Positions 1-5,786 are shown, counted from the first letter of the stretch. The stretch is 6,129 nucleotides of DNA from Bryobacterales bacterium (GCA_003142355.1 PLMF01000143.1:1190-7318); one strand, 5' to 3'. The notes: generated by a model from the sequence alone, not told the origin. Numbers and translations: made by a program.

Positions 1-1650
1 AACCCCGTCGATATCATCGGCGACGCTTCCCCCGAGCGTTATGCCAAGGCCCTCGAGATTGCCGGCAAAGACACCAACAGCGACGGCATGCTGGTCATCC
101 TCACGCCGCAGGCCATGACCGATCCCACCCAGATCGCCGAGCAGCTCAAGCCGCTGGCCAAGCAGGAAGGCAAGCCGCTGCTGGCAAGCTGGATGGGCGG
201 CGTGGACGTGGCCGCCGGCGAGGAAATCCTCAACCGCGCCAACATCCCCACCTTCCCCTACCCCGATACCGCCGCCCGCGCCTTCAACTACATGTGGCAA
301 TACAGCTACAATTTGCGGGCCCTGTACGAAACGCCGGCCATGCCGGAAGATTCCGCCGATTGGGCTCCCGACCGCAAGCTGACCGAGGAAATCATCCGGA
401 AGGCCCGCGGCGAATCGCGCACCATCCTCACCGAGTTCGAATCCAAGAACGTGCTCGCCGCTTACGGCATTCCCGTCGCCAAGACCATCATCGCGGCCGA
501 CGCCGGCGCCGCCGTGAAAGCCGCCGGCGAAATCGGCTACCCGGTGGTGCTCAAGATCTACTCCGAGACCATTACCCACAAGACGGATGTGGGCGGCGTG
601 CAGTTGAACCTGGGTAGCGCCGAGGCCGTCGATCGCGCCTTCCGCTCCATCCAGACCTCCGTCACCGAGAAGGTCGGCGCCCAGCATTTCCAGGGTGTGA
701 CGGTTCAGCCCATGGTCAAGCTCAAGGATGCCTACGAGCTGATTATCGGCTCCAGCATCGATCCGCAGTTCGGCCCCGTGCTGTTGTTCGGCACCGGCGG
801 TCAGCTCGTCGAAGTGTTCAAGGACCGCGCCCTCGGCCTGCCGCCGCTGAATTCCACGCTGGCGCGCCGCATGATGGAACAGACCAAGATCTACAAGGCC
901 CTGAAGGGCGTTCGCGGGCGGAAGCCCGTGGACCTGGTGGCGCTCGAAACGCTCATGGTGCGGTTCAGCGCGCTGGTGGCCGAGCAACGCTGGATCAAGG
1001 AAATCGACATCAACCCGCTGCTGGCTTCTCCCGACGGGCTGATCGCTCTCGACGCGCGCGTGGTGGTGTACGGCCCCGAGGTCTCTCAAGACCAGATTCC
1101 GATGGCCGCCATCCGCGCCTATCCCGCCCGCTACGTAGCGCCCTGGACCATGAAGGATGGCGGTGTGGTAAACATTCGTCCCATCCGGCCGGAGGATGAA
1201 CCAGCCATGGTGCGGTTCCATGAAACGCTCTCCGAGCGCAGCGTCTACCTGCGCTATTTCCATCTCCTGAACCTCGAGCAGCGCGTCACGCACGAACGCC
1301 TGACGCGCATCTGCTTCATCGACTACGATCGCGAAATGGCTCTCGTCGCCGAGCGCCGCAACCCCGAGACCGGCGAGTCCGAAATCCTGGGAGTGGGCCG
1401 CATGAGCAAGATCCACGGCACCACCGATGGGGAAGTCGCCGTACTGATCAGCGACCACTACCAGGGCCGCGGGCTCGGCAAGGAGCTGCTGGCCCGGCTG
1501 CTCATCATCGGCGCCGATGAGAAGCTCACCCGGCTGGTAGCCGATATTCTGCCCGACAATCGCGACGTGCTGCGGATCTGCGAAAAGCTCGGCTTCTCGC
1601 TGAAGCACGCGCCGGAAGACCAAGTGGTCCACGCCGAATTCAAGCTCTAG
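1..1650 (+). CDS. Acyl-CoA synthetase (NDP-forming)-GNAT fusion, Pat-like protein acetyltransferase, 5' end outside the window
   Basis: The reading frame is open from base 1, so the gene is cut by the window edge; 549 residues are visible and, from the usual length of about 900, roughly 340 are missing. The fragment opens with NPVDIIGDASPERY and LVILTPQAMTDPT, typical of the succinyl-CoA-ligase-like part of NDP-forming acyl-CoA synthetases. An ATP-grasp domain follows (about 140-355), with ITHKTDVGGV carrying His193, the position phosphorylated in the beta subunit of ADP-forming acetyl-CoA synthetases, then LLFGTGG (261-267) and EIDINPL (334-340). The C-terminal GNAT domain (about 388-546) has the acetyl-CoA pyrophosphate-binding loop QGRGLGK at 488-494. 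In characterised relatives such as Salmonella Pat this architecture acetylates lysines of acetyl-CoA synthetase and other proteins, and the synthetase-like part senses ligands. Whether this copy keeps ligase activity cannot be judged because the alpha-subunit catalytic histidine region lies upstream. The next gene is 315 nt away behind a palindrome, so this gene probably ends its transcript. Confidence 0.93.
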   Translation, partial: NPVDIIGDASPERYAKALEIAGKDTNSDGMLVILTPQAMTDPTQIAEQLKPLAKQEGKPLLASWMGGVDVAAGEEILNRANIPTFPYPDTAARAFNYMWQYSYNLRALYETPAMPEDSADWAPDRKLTEEIIRKARGESRTILTEFESKNVLAAYGIPVAKTIIAADAGAAVKAAGEIGYPVVLKIYSETITHKTDVGGVQLNLGSAEAVDRAFRSIQTSVTEKVGAQHFQGVTVQPMVKLKDAYELIIGSSIDPQFGPVLLFGTGGQLVEVFKDRALGLPPLNSTLARRMMEQTKIYKALKGVRGRKPVDLVALETLMVRFSALVAEQRWIKEIDINPLLASPDGLIALDARVVVYGPEVSQDQIPMAAIRAYPARYVAPWTMKDGGVVNIRPIRPEDEPAMVRFHETLSERSVYLRYFHLLNLEQRVTHERLTRICFIDYDREMALVAERRNPETGESEILGVGRMSKIHGTTDGEVAVLISDHYQGRGLGKELLARLLIIGADEKLTRLVADILPDNRDVLRICEKLGFSLKHAPEDQVVHAEFKL

Positions 1651-1657
1651 CGCTTTA

Positions 1658-1748
1658 GGGGCCTGACCTCTCTGTCCCAAGGCGCCGGGGTGCCCGGGGT
1701 GCCCTTTGGGCCGGGCCGAGTGCCGCGCGGACAGAGCGGTCAGGCCCC
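1658..1748. repeat. 91-nt palindromic element with 20-nt arms
   Basis: The left arm 1658-1677 and right arm 1729-1748 are reverse complements at 19 of 20 positions; the single mismatch is T1669 opposite C1737. The 51-nt loop contains an exact tandem duplication of CGGGGTGCC (1686-1694, 1695-1703) and a small inner stem GCCC-TTT-GGGC (1701-1711). It begins 8 nt after the stop codon of the acetyltransferase gene. There is no T-tract after the right arm, so it is not a textbook intrinsic terminator. As RNA it could form a very stable structure that protects the 3' end of the upstream message or slows polymerase. Length, symmetry and intergenic location also fit a dispersed palindromic (REP/MITE-like) unit, which is inference until copies are found elsewhere. 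Confidence 0.75.
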
Positions 1749-1899
1749 GGGCGCGTGCGTACCTACGTCGCGCACCACCGTCTTGGCACCACGGCCTCCG
1801 CCTTGCAAGTACACGACAGTATGGTGCTTTTCAGATCCTGGACTCCCAAGAAAGGCTTGCATCGGGCGCCGAAATCATGCAGACTCTATCTGAGGCTTT

Positions 1900-1960
1900 T
1901 AGAATGATGGCCCCGGTTGGTATCCCGGGGATTGCTTTTGATTCTTTTCAACACGGAGGA
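1900..1960 (+). promoter_or_regulatory. Leader region of the PEP-CTERM gene: weak -10, hairpin, Shine-Dalgarno
   Basis: The rest of the gene-free stretch (1749-1965) has no convincing ORF. Near its end, TAGAAT (1900-1905) is a possible -10 box, but I see no good -35 at the usual distance and no sigma-54 GG-N10-GC pair. A hairpin CCCCGG (1911-1916) / CCGGGG (1925-1930) with an 8-nt loop is followed by a T-rich run to 1949, so it could act as a leaky attenuator or protect the leader. ACGGAGGA (1953-1960) is a strong ribosome binding site, with GGAGG 6 nt before the GTG start at 1966. The ribosome site is sure; promoter and hairpin roles are guesses. Confidence 0.4.
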
Positions 1961-1965
1961 CGGCT

Positions 1966-2706
1966 GTGAAGACGCTCCTGCTTGCTTTCTCTCTCGCCCT
2001 TGTCTTGGCTTCCAACATGCTGGGGATGTGTATAGGGTGCGGCGGTACCTATCTACCTCCCACCCTCGGTCAGCCTTCGCTCGGCAGCGGCGCGGCTGTT
2101 ACCGGCGGCACGGCGGTAGAGGCCCCGCCCGCGCCGTCCTTGTTCGGTTCCGGCTTCCTAATTGCGGGACCCATGGACGTCCAGGCGAGTTCCAGCAGCT
2201 TACAACTTCAGTTCACGCTCACCTCGACGTTTACGCCCAATACGAGTACTCAATACTGGATCTACTCATTCCTCGGCGATTTCATCTGGTCGAACCAGTT
2301 GGGCACCACGGCCCAACTGGACTCCGTTACGTCCGATGCCTACATCAACCTCGGAACCTGCGCCCCCCCCGACACGGGCTGCACCACCCTCGCAGATGGG
2401 TCCACTTCGTTAGGCCCGATTTCGATCCCGTACGACCCGGCCAGCACCTATTCCTCCGGCGTGAATGCCTACTACCTGTCTTCATACTGGGGAACAACCA
2501 GTTCGGTTGGGCTCAACTCCGGTGCAACCTACACCCTGGTGCACACGACCACATTCAACATCAGTGGCTTGGCATCTGGCGAGATCATCCGCATCGATCT
2601 GCCGGAAACCAGCGACGTCTCTGGCGCCCCTGAACCCGCTACCTGGGGGCTTGCCCTGCTGGGCATCGGGCTGACCGGCTATCGCCGGTGGAAACGCGGC
2701 CGCTGA
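1966..2706 (+). CDS. Secreted PEP-CTERM sorting-domain protein
   Basis: A 246-residue exported protein of unknown specific function. The GTG start is fixed by GGAGG six bases upstream and by the signal peptide that begins at once: Lys2, a hydrophobic core 3-15, and a possible cleavage after VLA (13-15). Cys22 and Cys25 lie just beyond, but their context is not a good lipobox. The mature part is rich in Ser, Thr, Gly and aromatic residues, is predicted to be beta-rich, and has one Cys pair (132, 139). The C-terminus is a classic PEP-CTERM tag: PEP at 222-224, a hydrophobic segment (about 226-238) and a basic tail YRRWKRGR. Such proteins are recognised by an exosortase (EpsH family), processed, and placed on the surface or in extracellular polymer, often with glycosylation. 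No exosortase gene is in the window, which is usual because substrates are scattered. Run C8 at 2363-2370 lies inside the frame. An ACCGGC/GCCGGT hairpin (2674-2689) lies inside the tag-coding end. Confidence 0.9.
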   Translation: MKTLLLAFSLALVLASNMLGMCIGCGGTYLPPTLGQPSLGSGAAVTGGTAVEAPPAPSLFGSGFLIAGPMDVQASSSSLQLQFTLTSTFTPNTSTQYWIYSFLGDFIWSNQLGTTAQLDSVTSDAYINLGTCAPPDTGCTTLADGSTSLGPISIPYDPASTYSSGVNAYYLSSYWGTTSSVGLNSGATYTLVHTTTFNISGLASGEIIRIDLPETSDVSGAPEPATWGLALLGIGLTGYRRWKRGR

Positions 2707-2711
2707 TTGGC

Positions 2712-2720
2712 TGTTATCAT
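2712..2720 (+). promoter_or_regulatory. Extended -10 promoter of der, probably leaderless transcript
   Basis: TG (2712-2713), one base, then TATCAT (2715-2720) fits an extended -10 element. Transcription would start about 6-9 bases later, at or next to the ATG at 2729. No Shine-Dalgarno sequence lies in front of that ATG (only GAAG at 2721-2724, too close), in contrast to the strong sites of the other genes here. No -35 box is visible, which extended -10 promoters can do without. A TANNNT box ending about 8 nt before the start codon is the usual signature of leaderless genes. Confidence 0.5.
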
Positions 2721-2728
2721 GAAGTCTC

Positions 2729-4048
2729 ATGTCCAATGCCGTTCCCACGGTGGTCATTGTGGGCAGGCCCAACGTAGGAAAGTCCACCCTTTTTAATCGC
2801 ATCACGGGACAGCGGCGCGCCATCGTCGGCGACGAGCCGGGCATCACGCGCGACCGCATGCATGGGTTTGCCGAGCACCACGGTCTCCGCTTCGAGGTGA
2901 TCGATACCGGCGGCATCGTGGTCCATGACCAGGAGTACATCCCGGCGCAGATCCTGCACCAGGCCGAGGTGGCGCTCCACCAGGCCTGTCACATCATCTT
3001 CCTGGTGGACGGCCGCGCGGAAATCACCGGCGCCGACCGCGACCTGGCCCAGATGCTCCAGCGCCTCGGCAAGCCGGTCACCCTGGCGGTCAACAAGATC
3101 GATACCGCCGAGCGCGACAACCTGGCGCACGAGTTCCACGGCCTGGGAATCGGGGATGTCTTCCCGGTTTCCTCCGAGCACGGCATCGGCATCGACGCGC
3201 TGCTCGACCATGTCACCGCCGGCTTCCCCGCCGCCGGTGAGGATGCCGAGCCAGCCGAACAGGGCATCAAGGTCGCCATCATCGGGCGTCCCAACGTCGG
3301 CAAATCGACGCTGCTGAACGCCCTCACCGGGCAGGAGCGCGCCATCGTTTCGCCCATCCCCGGCACCACCCGCGATGCCGTGGATGAGAAGGTGACGCGC
3401 GACGGCACGGACTACCTGTTCGTCGATACCGCCGGCATCCGCCGCAAGAGCAAGACTGAGCTCATGGCCGAGAAGATGAGCGTGGTGATGGCCCGGCGGC
3501 ACATACGCATGGCGCACGTGGTGCTGCTGGTGCTGGATTCGACCGAGGGCGTGGTGGGGCTCGACTCCACCATCGCCGGGTATGCGCACGAGGGCGGCCG
3601 CGCGCTCATCATTTGCGTCAACAAGTGGGACCGGATGAAGGGGCAGGCGGGCCAAAAGAAGCGCGAGTTCGAAACCGCGGTCCGGGATCAGTTCAAGTTC
3701 CTGGATTACGCGCCGATTGTCTTCCTCTCGGCCCTCACCGGCGCGGGCGTGGCCCCGCTATTCCGGCTGATCCGCGAGGTGTACGAGTCGGCTTCGCGGC
3801 GCATCTCCACCGGCGAATTGAACCGCTTCCTGGAGCATCTCCACTTCGAAGAGCGCAAGATCTTTTACATCACGCAGCACTCCATCCGGCCGCCCGCGTT
3901 CGTGGTGTTCACCGATCGCGGCGGCCCGCTGCATTTCTCGCACCAGCGCTACCTGGTCAACCAGCTCCGGCGCCAATTCGGTTTCCGCGGCACCCCCATT
4001 TCCCTCGAGACGCGAGCCAAAGCCAAAGCCGCGTCCCGGAAACGGTAG
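2729..4048 (+). CDS. der: Ribosome-assembly GTPase Der (EngA)
   Basis: A 439-residue protein of normal length for the family. Der is an essential, bacteria-specific GTPase with two consecutive GTPase domains; it binds the maturing 50S subunit in the cytoplasm. Domain 1 shows G1 GRPNVGKS (12-19), G3 DTGG (59-62), G4 NKID (122-125) and G5 SSE (148-150). Domain 2 shows G1 GRPNVGKS (186-193), G2 PGTT (211-214), G3 DTAG (233-236), G4 NKWD (298-301) and G5 SAL (334-336). The C-terminal KH-like domain (about 350-427) ends in FGFRGTPI and a basic tail rich in Lys and Arg. All nucleotide-binding motifs are intact, so the gene should be functional. ATG 2729 is the natural start because VVIVGRPNVGKS follows at once. 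It lies 22 nt after the PEP-CTERM gene but has its own extended -10 box and no ribosome binding site. Confidence 0.98.
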   Translation: MSNAVPTVVIVGRPNVGKSTLFNRITGQRRAIVGDEPGITRDRMHGFAEHHGLRFEVIDTGGIVVHDQEYIPAQILHQAEVALHQACHIIFLVDGRAEITGADRDLAQMLQRLGKPVTLAVNKIDTAERDNLAHEFHGLGIGDVFPVSSEHGIGIDALLDHVTAGFPAAGEDAEPAEQGIKVAIIGRPNVGKSTLLNALTGQERAIVSPIPGTTRDAVDEKVTRDGTDYLFVDTAGIRRKSKTELMAEKMSVVMARRHIRMAHVVLLVLDSTEGVVGLDSTIAGYAHEGGRALIICVNKWDRMKGQAGQKKREFETAVRDQFKFLDYAPIVFLSALTGAGVAPLFRLIREVYESASRRISTGELNRFLEHLHFEERKIFYITQHSIRPPAFVVFTDRGGPLHFSHQRYLVNQLRRQFGFRGTPISLETRAKAKAASRKR

Positions 4049-4075
4049 CCGCCGCTCCCCAACCCGGCGGAGCCG
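4043..4075 (+). terminator. GC-rich hairpin over the der stop codon, possible terminator
   Basis: CCGCCG (4049-4054) pairs perfectly with CGGCGG (4065-4070) around a 10-nt loop. An outer CGG (4043-4045) / CCG (4073-4075) pair extends the stem across a small internal loop that holds the TAG stop. A T-rich run exists only about 20 nt later (4091-4098), too far for a canonical intrinsic terminator and already part of the next repeat. It may end transcription weakly or protect the der 3' end. Confidence 0.3.
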
Positions 4076-4093
4076 GTACGAACGGGAGAATTC

Positions 4094-4212
4094 TTTTTCG
4101 ACGCGGCCTCGTTGCGACAGCATCCATTGTCTCCGCTTCCTCCGCGCTCTCAGGTTTTGACTTTGTTCCCCGCTTTTTCTTCTCCGCGTCTCCGCGACTC
4201 CGCGTCGAAAAA
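4094..4212. repeat. 119-bp element with 13-bp terminal inverted repeats and CTCCGCGN units
   Basis: The 13 bases at 4094-4106 (TTTTTCGACGCGG) are the perfect reverse complement of 4200-4212. Next to and overlapping the right end are three direct 8-base units CTCCGCGT, CTCCGCGA, CTCCGCGT (4182-4205), and degenerate CTCCGC units occur at 4131-4147. The interior is pyrimidine-rich on the + strand. On the - strand the text reads as GACGCGGAGTCGCGGAG..., which resembles the dispersed 'CGCGGAG/CACGGAG' intergenic repeats I know from Acidobacteriota and other large genomes. I see no target-site duplication and no coding capacity. It fills most of the 301-nt gap between der and the bactofilin gene. 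Confidence 0.6.
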
Positions 4213-4268
4213 AGCTCCCTCAAACAGCTCCAACTTCCCCGGGTCGGCAAGGGCCGGCAATCGCGCGT

Positions 4269-4314
4269 TTGCCTTTTCCCGGCCCTCGCCTTTAGACTGG
4301 AGTAGCAGTATCAT
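4269..4314 (+). promoter_or_regulatory. Candidate promoter(s) of the bactofilin-methyltransferase operon
   Basis: TTGCCT (4269-4274) and TAGACT (4293-4298), 18 bases apart, each match the sigma-70 consensus at four of six positions. A second possible -10, TATCAT (4309-4314), continues as TATCATGAA, the same nine bases as at the der promoter (2715-2723). Transcription from either would give a short leader of about 25-45 nt containing the strong ribosome site AGGAGGG (4336-4342), 7 nt before the ATG at 4350. This is pattern matching only. Confidence 0.4.
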
Positions 4315-4349
4315 GAACTTTTCAAACCCTATTTCAGGAGGGCGGCCAT

Positions 4350-4925
4350 ATGTGGAATAAACGCCGGGAAGAGGAACCGCCAAGGCCTTTTAACCCGCCG
4401 AGTCCAGCTCCAGTGGCGCCAAAACCCATAGAAGCGAAGAAGGAGGTTACACCTGTGTCCAGCACGCCCGTCGGGAGATTCGAGCCGGAGAATCGCGTGA
4501 GTGCCGCTAGCATCGGGAAGGCCGTCAAGATCGTGGGCCAGATCTACAGCAAGGAAGACCTGTACGTCGATGGCGAAATCGAAGGCACCGTGGAAGCTCT
4601 GGAGCACAAGCTTACCATCGGGCCCCACGGCACCGTGCACGCCGGCATCAAGGCGCGAGAGGTGGTGGCTCTCGGGAACATCACGGGCAACGTGGAGGCT
4701 TCCGAGAAAATCGAGATTCACAAGGAGGCCAAGCTGGTCGGCGATATCCGTACCTCCCGCATCATCATCGAGGATGGAGCCTACTTCAAGGGCAGCATCG
4801 ATATCGTGAAGCCCGAACCGGCCAAGCCGCCGGCCAAGCCGGCGCCCCCCGCGCACGCCCCCGCGCCGGCCGCTGCCGCCAGCCCGGCGGCGCTGCCGTT
4901 CGGCCCTCCGGAAGTCAAGCGGTAA
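4350..4925 (+). CDS. Bactofilin (polymer-forming cytoskeletal protein, DUF583)
   Basis: A 191-residue bactofilin. The core (about 55-153) shows the repeated short beta-strand pattern of the right-handed beta-helix: IVGQIYSKEDLYVDGEIEG, LTIGPHGTVHAGIKA, VVALGNITGNVEASEKIEI and LVGDIRTSRIIIEDGAYFKG. These proteins polymerise without nucleotides into filaments that place cell-wall and envelope enzymes and shape the cell. The core is flanked by disordered tails, a Pro-rich N-terminus (9-40) and a Pro/Ala-rich C-terminus (154-187), the usual plan. The first residues MWNKRREEE (aromatic plus basic) resemble the short N-terminal membrane-targeting peptides described for bactofilins; that role is inferred. 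ATG 4350 is supported by AGGAGGG 7 nt upstream. A second good ribosome site inside the gene (4441-4446) precedes GTG codon 36. The methyltransferase-like gene follows after 16 nt, so the two are probably co-transcribed. Confidence 0.95.
   Translation: MWNKRREEEPPRPFNPPSPAPVAPKPIEAKKEVTPVSSTPVGRFEPENRVSAASIGKAVKIVGQIYSKEDLYVDGEIEGTVEALEHKLTIGPHGTVHAGIKAREVVALGNITGNVEASEKIEIHKEAKLVGDIRTSRIIIEDGAYFKGSIDIVKPEPAKPPAKPAPPAHAPAPAAAASPAALPFGPPEVKR
4441..4457 (+). promoter_or_regulatory. Internal Shine-Dalgarno and GTG, possible second bactofilin start
   Basis: AGGAGG (4441-4446) stands 8 nt before an in-frame GTG (4455-4457, Val36). Initiation here would make a 156-residue form that keeps the whole beta-helix core but lacks the N-terminal putative membrane peptide and most of the Pro-rich linker. 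The bases also encode KKEV, so the match may be chance. Confidence 0.3.
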
Positions 4926-4941
4926 GCCGCCGAGGGCCTCG

Positions 4942-5652
4942 ATGGAGCTTCCAGGACCGCTGAAGGGAATGCTGGGCGCACCCCGCGGAGCGCCGCCGGC
5001 CAACGGGTCGGCCAAGCCCGCCGGTCCAGGCCGCCGGCTCGATTCTGCATGGAACCGGGGCGGCGGCGCGGGTGACTCCGTCCGGCCCAGCCGGGGTCTG
5101 GAGGAGTTCTTCGGCTACATTCACGGCCAATCGGGCCTCACTATTCTCGATCTCGGAGGCGCCAGCCAGCAGAACATCAGTTTCATCACCGGCCTGGGCC
5201 ACCGCCTCTATTCCGAGGACTTCCTCCGTATTCTCGGCGAAACCTTCGGCGAAAACGGCGCCGCCGATCAATCCAACCCCGGCCGTATCGAGTACTTCCT
5301 CCGCCAGACGCTGGATCATCCCCCCGCCCACTTCGATGGCGTCTTGATCTGGGACGTCCTGGAGTATCTCGCGCCCGCCTTGCTGAATGCCGTGGTCGAG
5401 CGGCTCCACAAAACCGTGCGCCCCAGGGGCTACATGCTGGCCTTCTTCCACTCCGACGACAAGCTCGAAGCCGTGCCGTCGTACACCTTTCGCATTCGGC
5501 AGATGAACGCGCTCGAAGTCGTGCGGCACGGTATGCGCCGTCCCGCGCAGTTGTTCAATAACCGGAGTCTCGAGAAACTCTTCGGGCGTTTTGAATCCGC
5601 CAAGTTCTTTCTGACGCGCGAGCGCCTGCGCGAAGTCATCATCAAGGCGTAG
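4942..5652 (+). CDS. Class I SAM-dependent methyltransferase-like protein, bactofilin partner
   Basis: A 236-residue protein with a Rossmann methyltransferase pattern: motif I ILDLGGAS (68-75), an acidic pair in YSEDF (90-94) where the SAM ribose is usually held, FDGVLIWDVLEYL (131-143) as motif IV with its following helix, and RPRGYMLAFFHS (160-171) as the later strand. Motif I lacks the usual GxGxG, so it is divergent; whether it binds SAM or has become a structural protein is open. Residues 1-50 are Gly/Pro/Ala-rich and likely disordered, so the true start could be a little further in, but GAGGG (4932-4936) lies 5 nt before ATG 4942. The substrate is unknown. Its place 16 nt behind a bactofilin gene suggests work at the filament or envelope, perhaps on the bactofilin itself, on lipid or on polysaccharide; this is inference. 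I recall similar pairs in other Acidobacteriota but cannot verify this here. Confidence 0.85.
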   Translation: MELPGPLKGMLGAPRGAPPANGSAKPAGPGRRLDSAWNRGGGAGDSVRPSRGLEEFFGYIHGQSGLTILDLGGASQQNISFITGLGHRLYSEDFLRILGETFGENGAADQSNPGRIEYFLRQTLDHPPAHFDGVLIWDVLEYLAPALLNAVVERLHKTVRPRGYMLAFFHSDDKLEAVPSYTFRIRQMNALEVVRHGMRRPAQLFNNRSLEKLFGRFESAKFFLTRERLREVIIKA

Positions 5653-5654
5653 TA

Positions 5655-5760
5655 CGCGATTTCAGAGGTTCGGGCACGTATTCCGGCGTGACCACTCCGT
5701 CACGGTCGTGGCTCCGATCCGAGCCGCGTGCGTCGGCAAGCCGTTCTTCGTTCCAGCAAC
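5655..5760. repeat. Small palindromes after the operon, likely dispersed intergenic repeat
   Basis: Two adjacent hairpins are visible: CGTGAC (5687-5692) / GTCACG (5699-5704) with a 6-nt loop, and GGCTC (5710-5714) / GAGCC (5721-5725) with a 6-nt loop. There is no T-tract. Read on the - strand, the segment translates to ERLADARGSDRSHDRDGVV, a phrase I associate with spurious small proteins called on repeated intergenic DNA in acidobacterial genomes. I therefore read it as a noncoding dispersed repeat that may also help end the operon transcript. The outer limits are approximate. Confidence 0.4.
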
Positions 5761-5786
5761 GGGACCGCTTCAATTCTGCTTCGATT

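Noticed and set aside
1784..1807. Sigma-54 promoter for the PEP-CTERM gene (TGGCAC 1784-1789, TTGCA 1803-1807)
   Set aside because: The two boxes start 19 bases apart where about 11 are needed, so they cannot form one sigma-54 site.
1690..1969. Two short + strand frames (67 and 87 codons) in the gap before the PEP-CTERM gene
   Set aside because: They begin inside the palindrome, lack ribosome sites and have random composition; the region is better read as noncoding.
1917..2633. 238-codon + strand frame overlapping the PEP-CTERM gene
   Set aside because: It is out of frame with a protein that has a signal peptide, sorting tag and strong ribosome site; its translation is rich in Arg, His and Pro without any pattern.
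2674..2689. ACCGGC/GCCGGT hairpin as terminator of the PEP-CTERM gene
   Set aside because: It lies inside the coding sequence for the sorting tag and has no T-tract; the bases are explained by the encoded Thr-Gly-Tyr-Arg-Arg.
2717..3655. 312-codon open frame on the - strand opposite der
   Set aside because: It mirrors the codon structure of der, a gene with all family motifs on the + strand; long antisense frames are common in GC-rich DNA and this one shows no known motif or ribosome site.
3613..4305. 230-codon + strand frame running from der into the gap
   Set aside because: Most of it is der read out of frame and the rest crosses the 119-bp repeat; Arg/Pro-rich and without motifs.
4329..5015. 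228-codon - strand frame opposite the bactofilin gene
   Set aside because: It is the antisense image of a recognisable bactofilin; no independent support.
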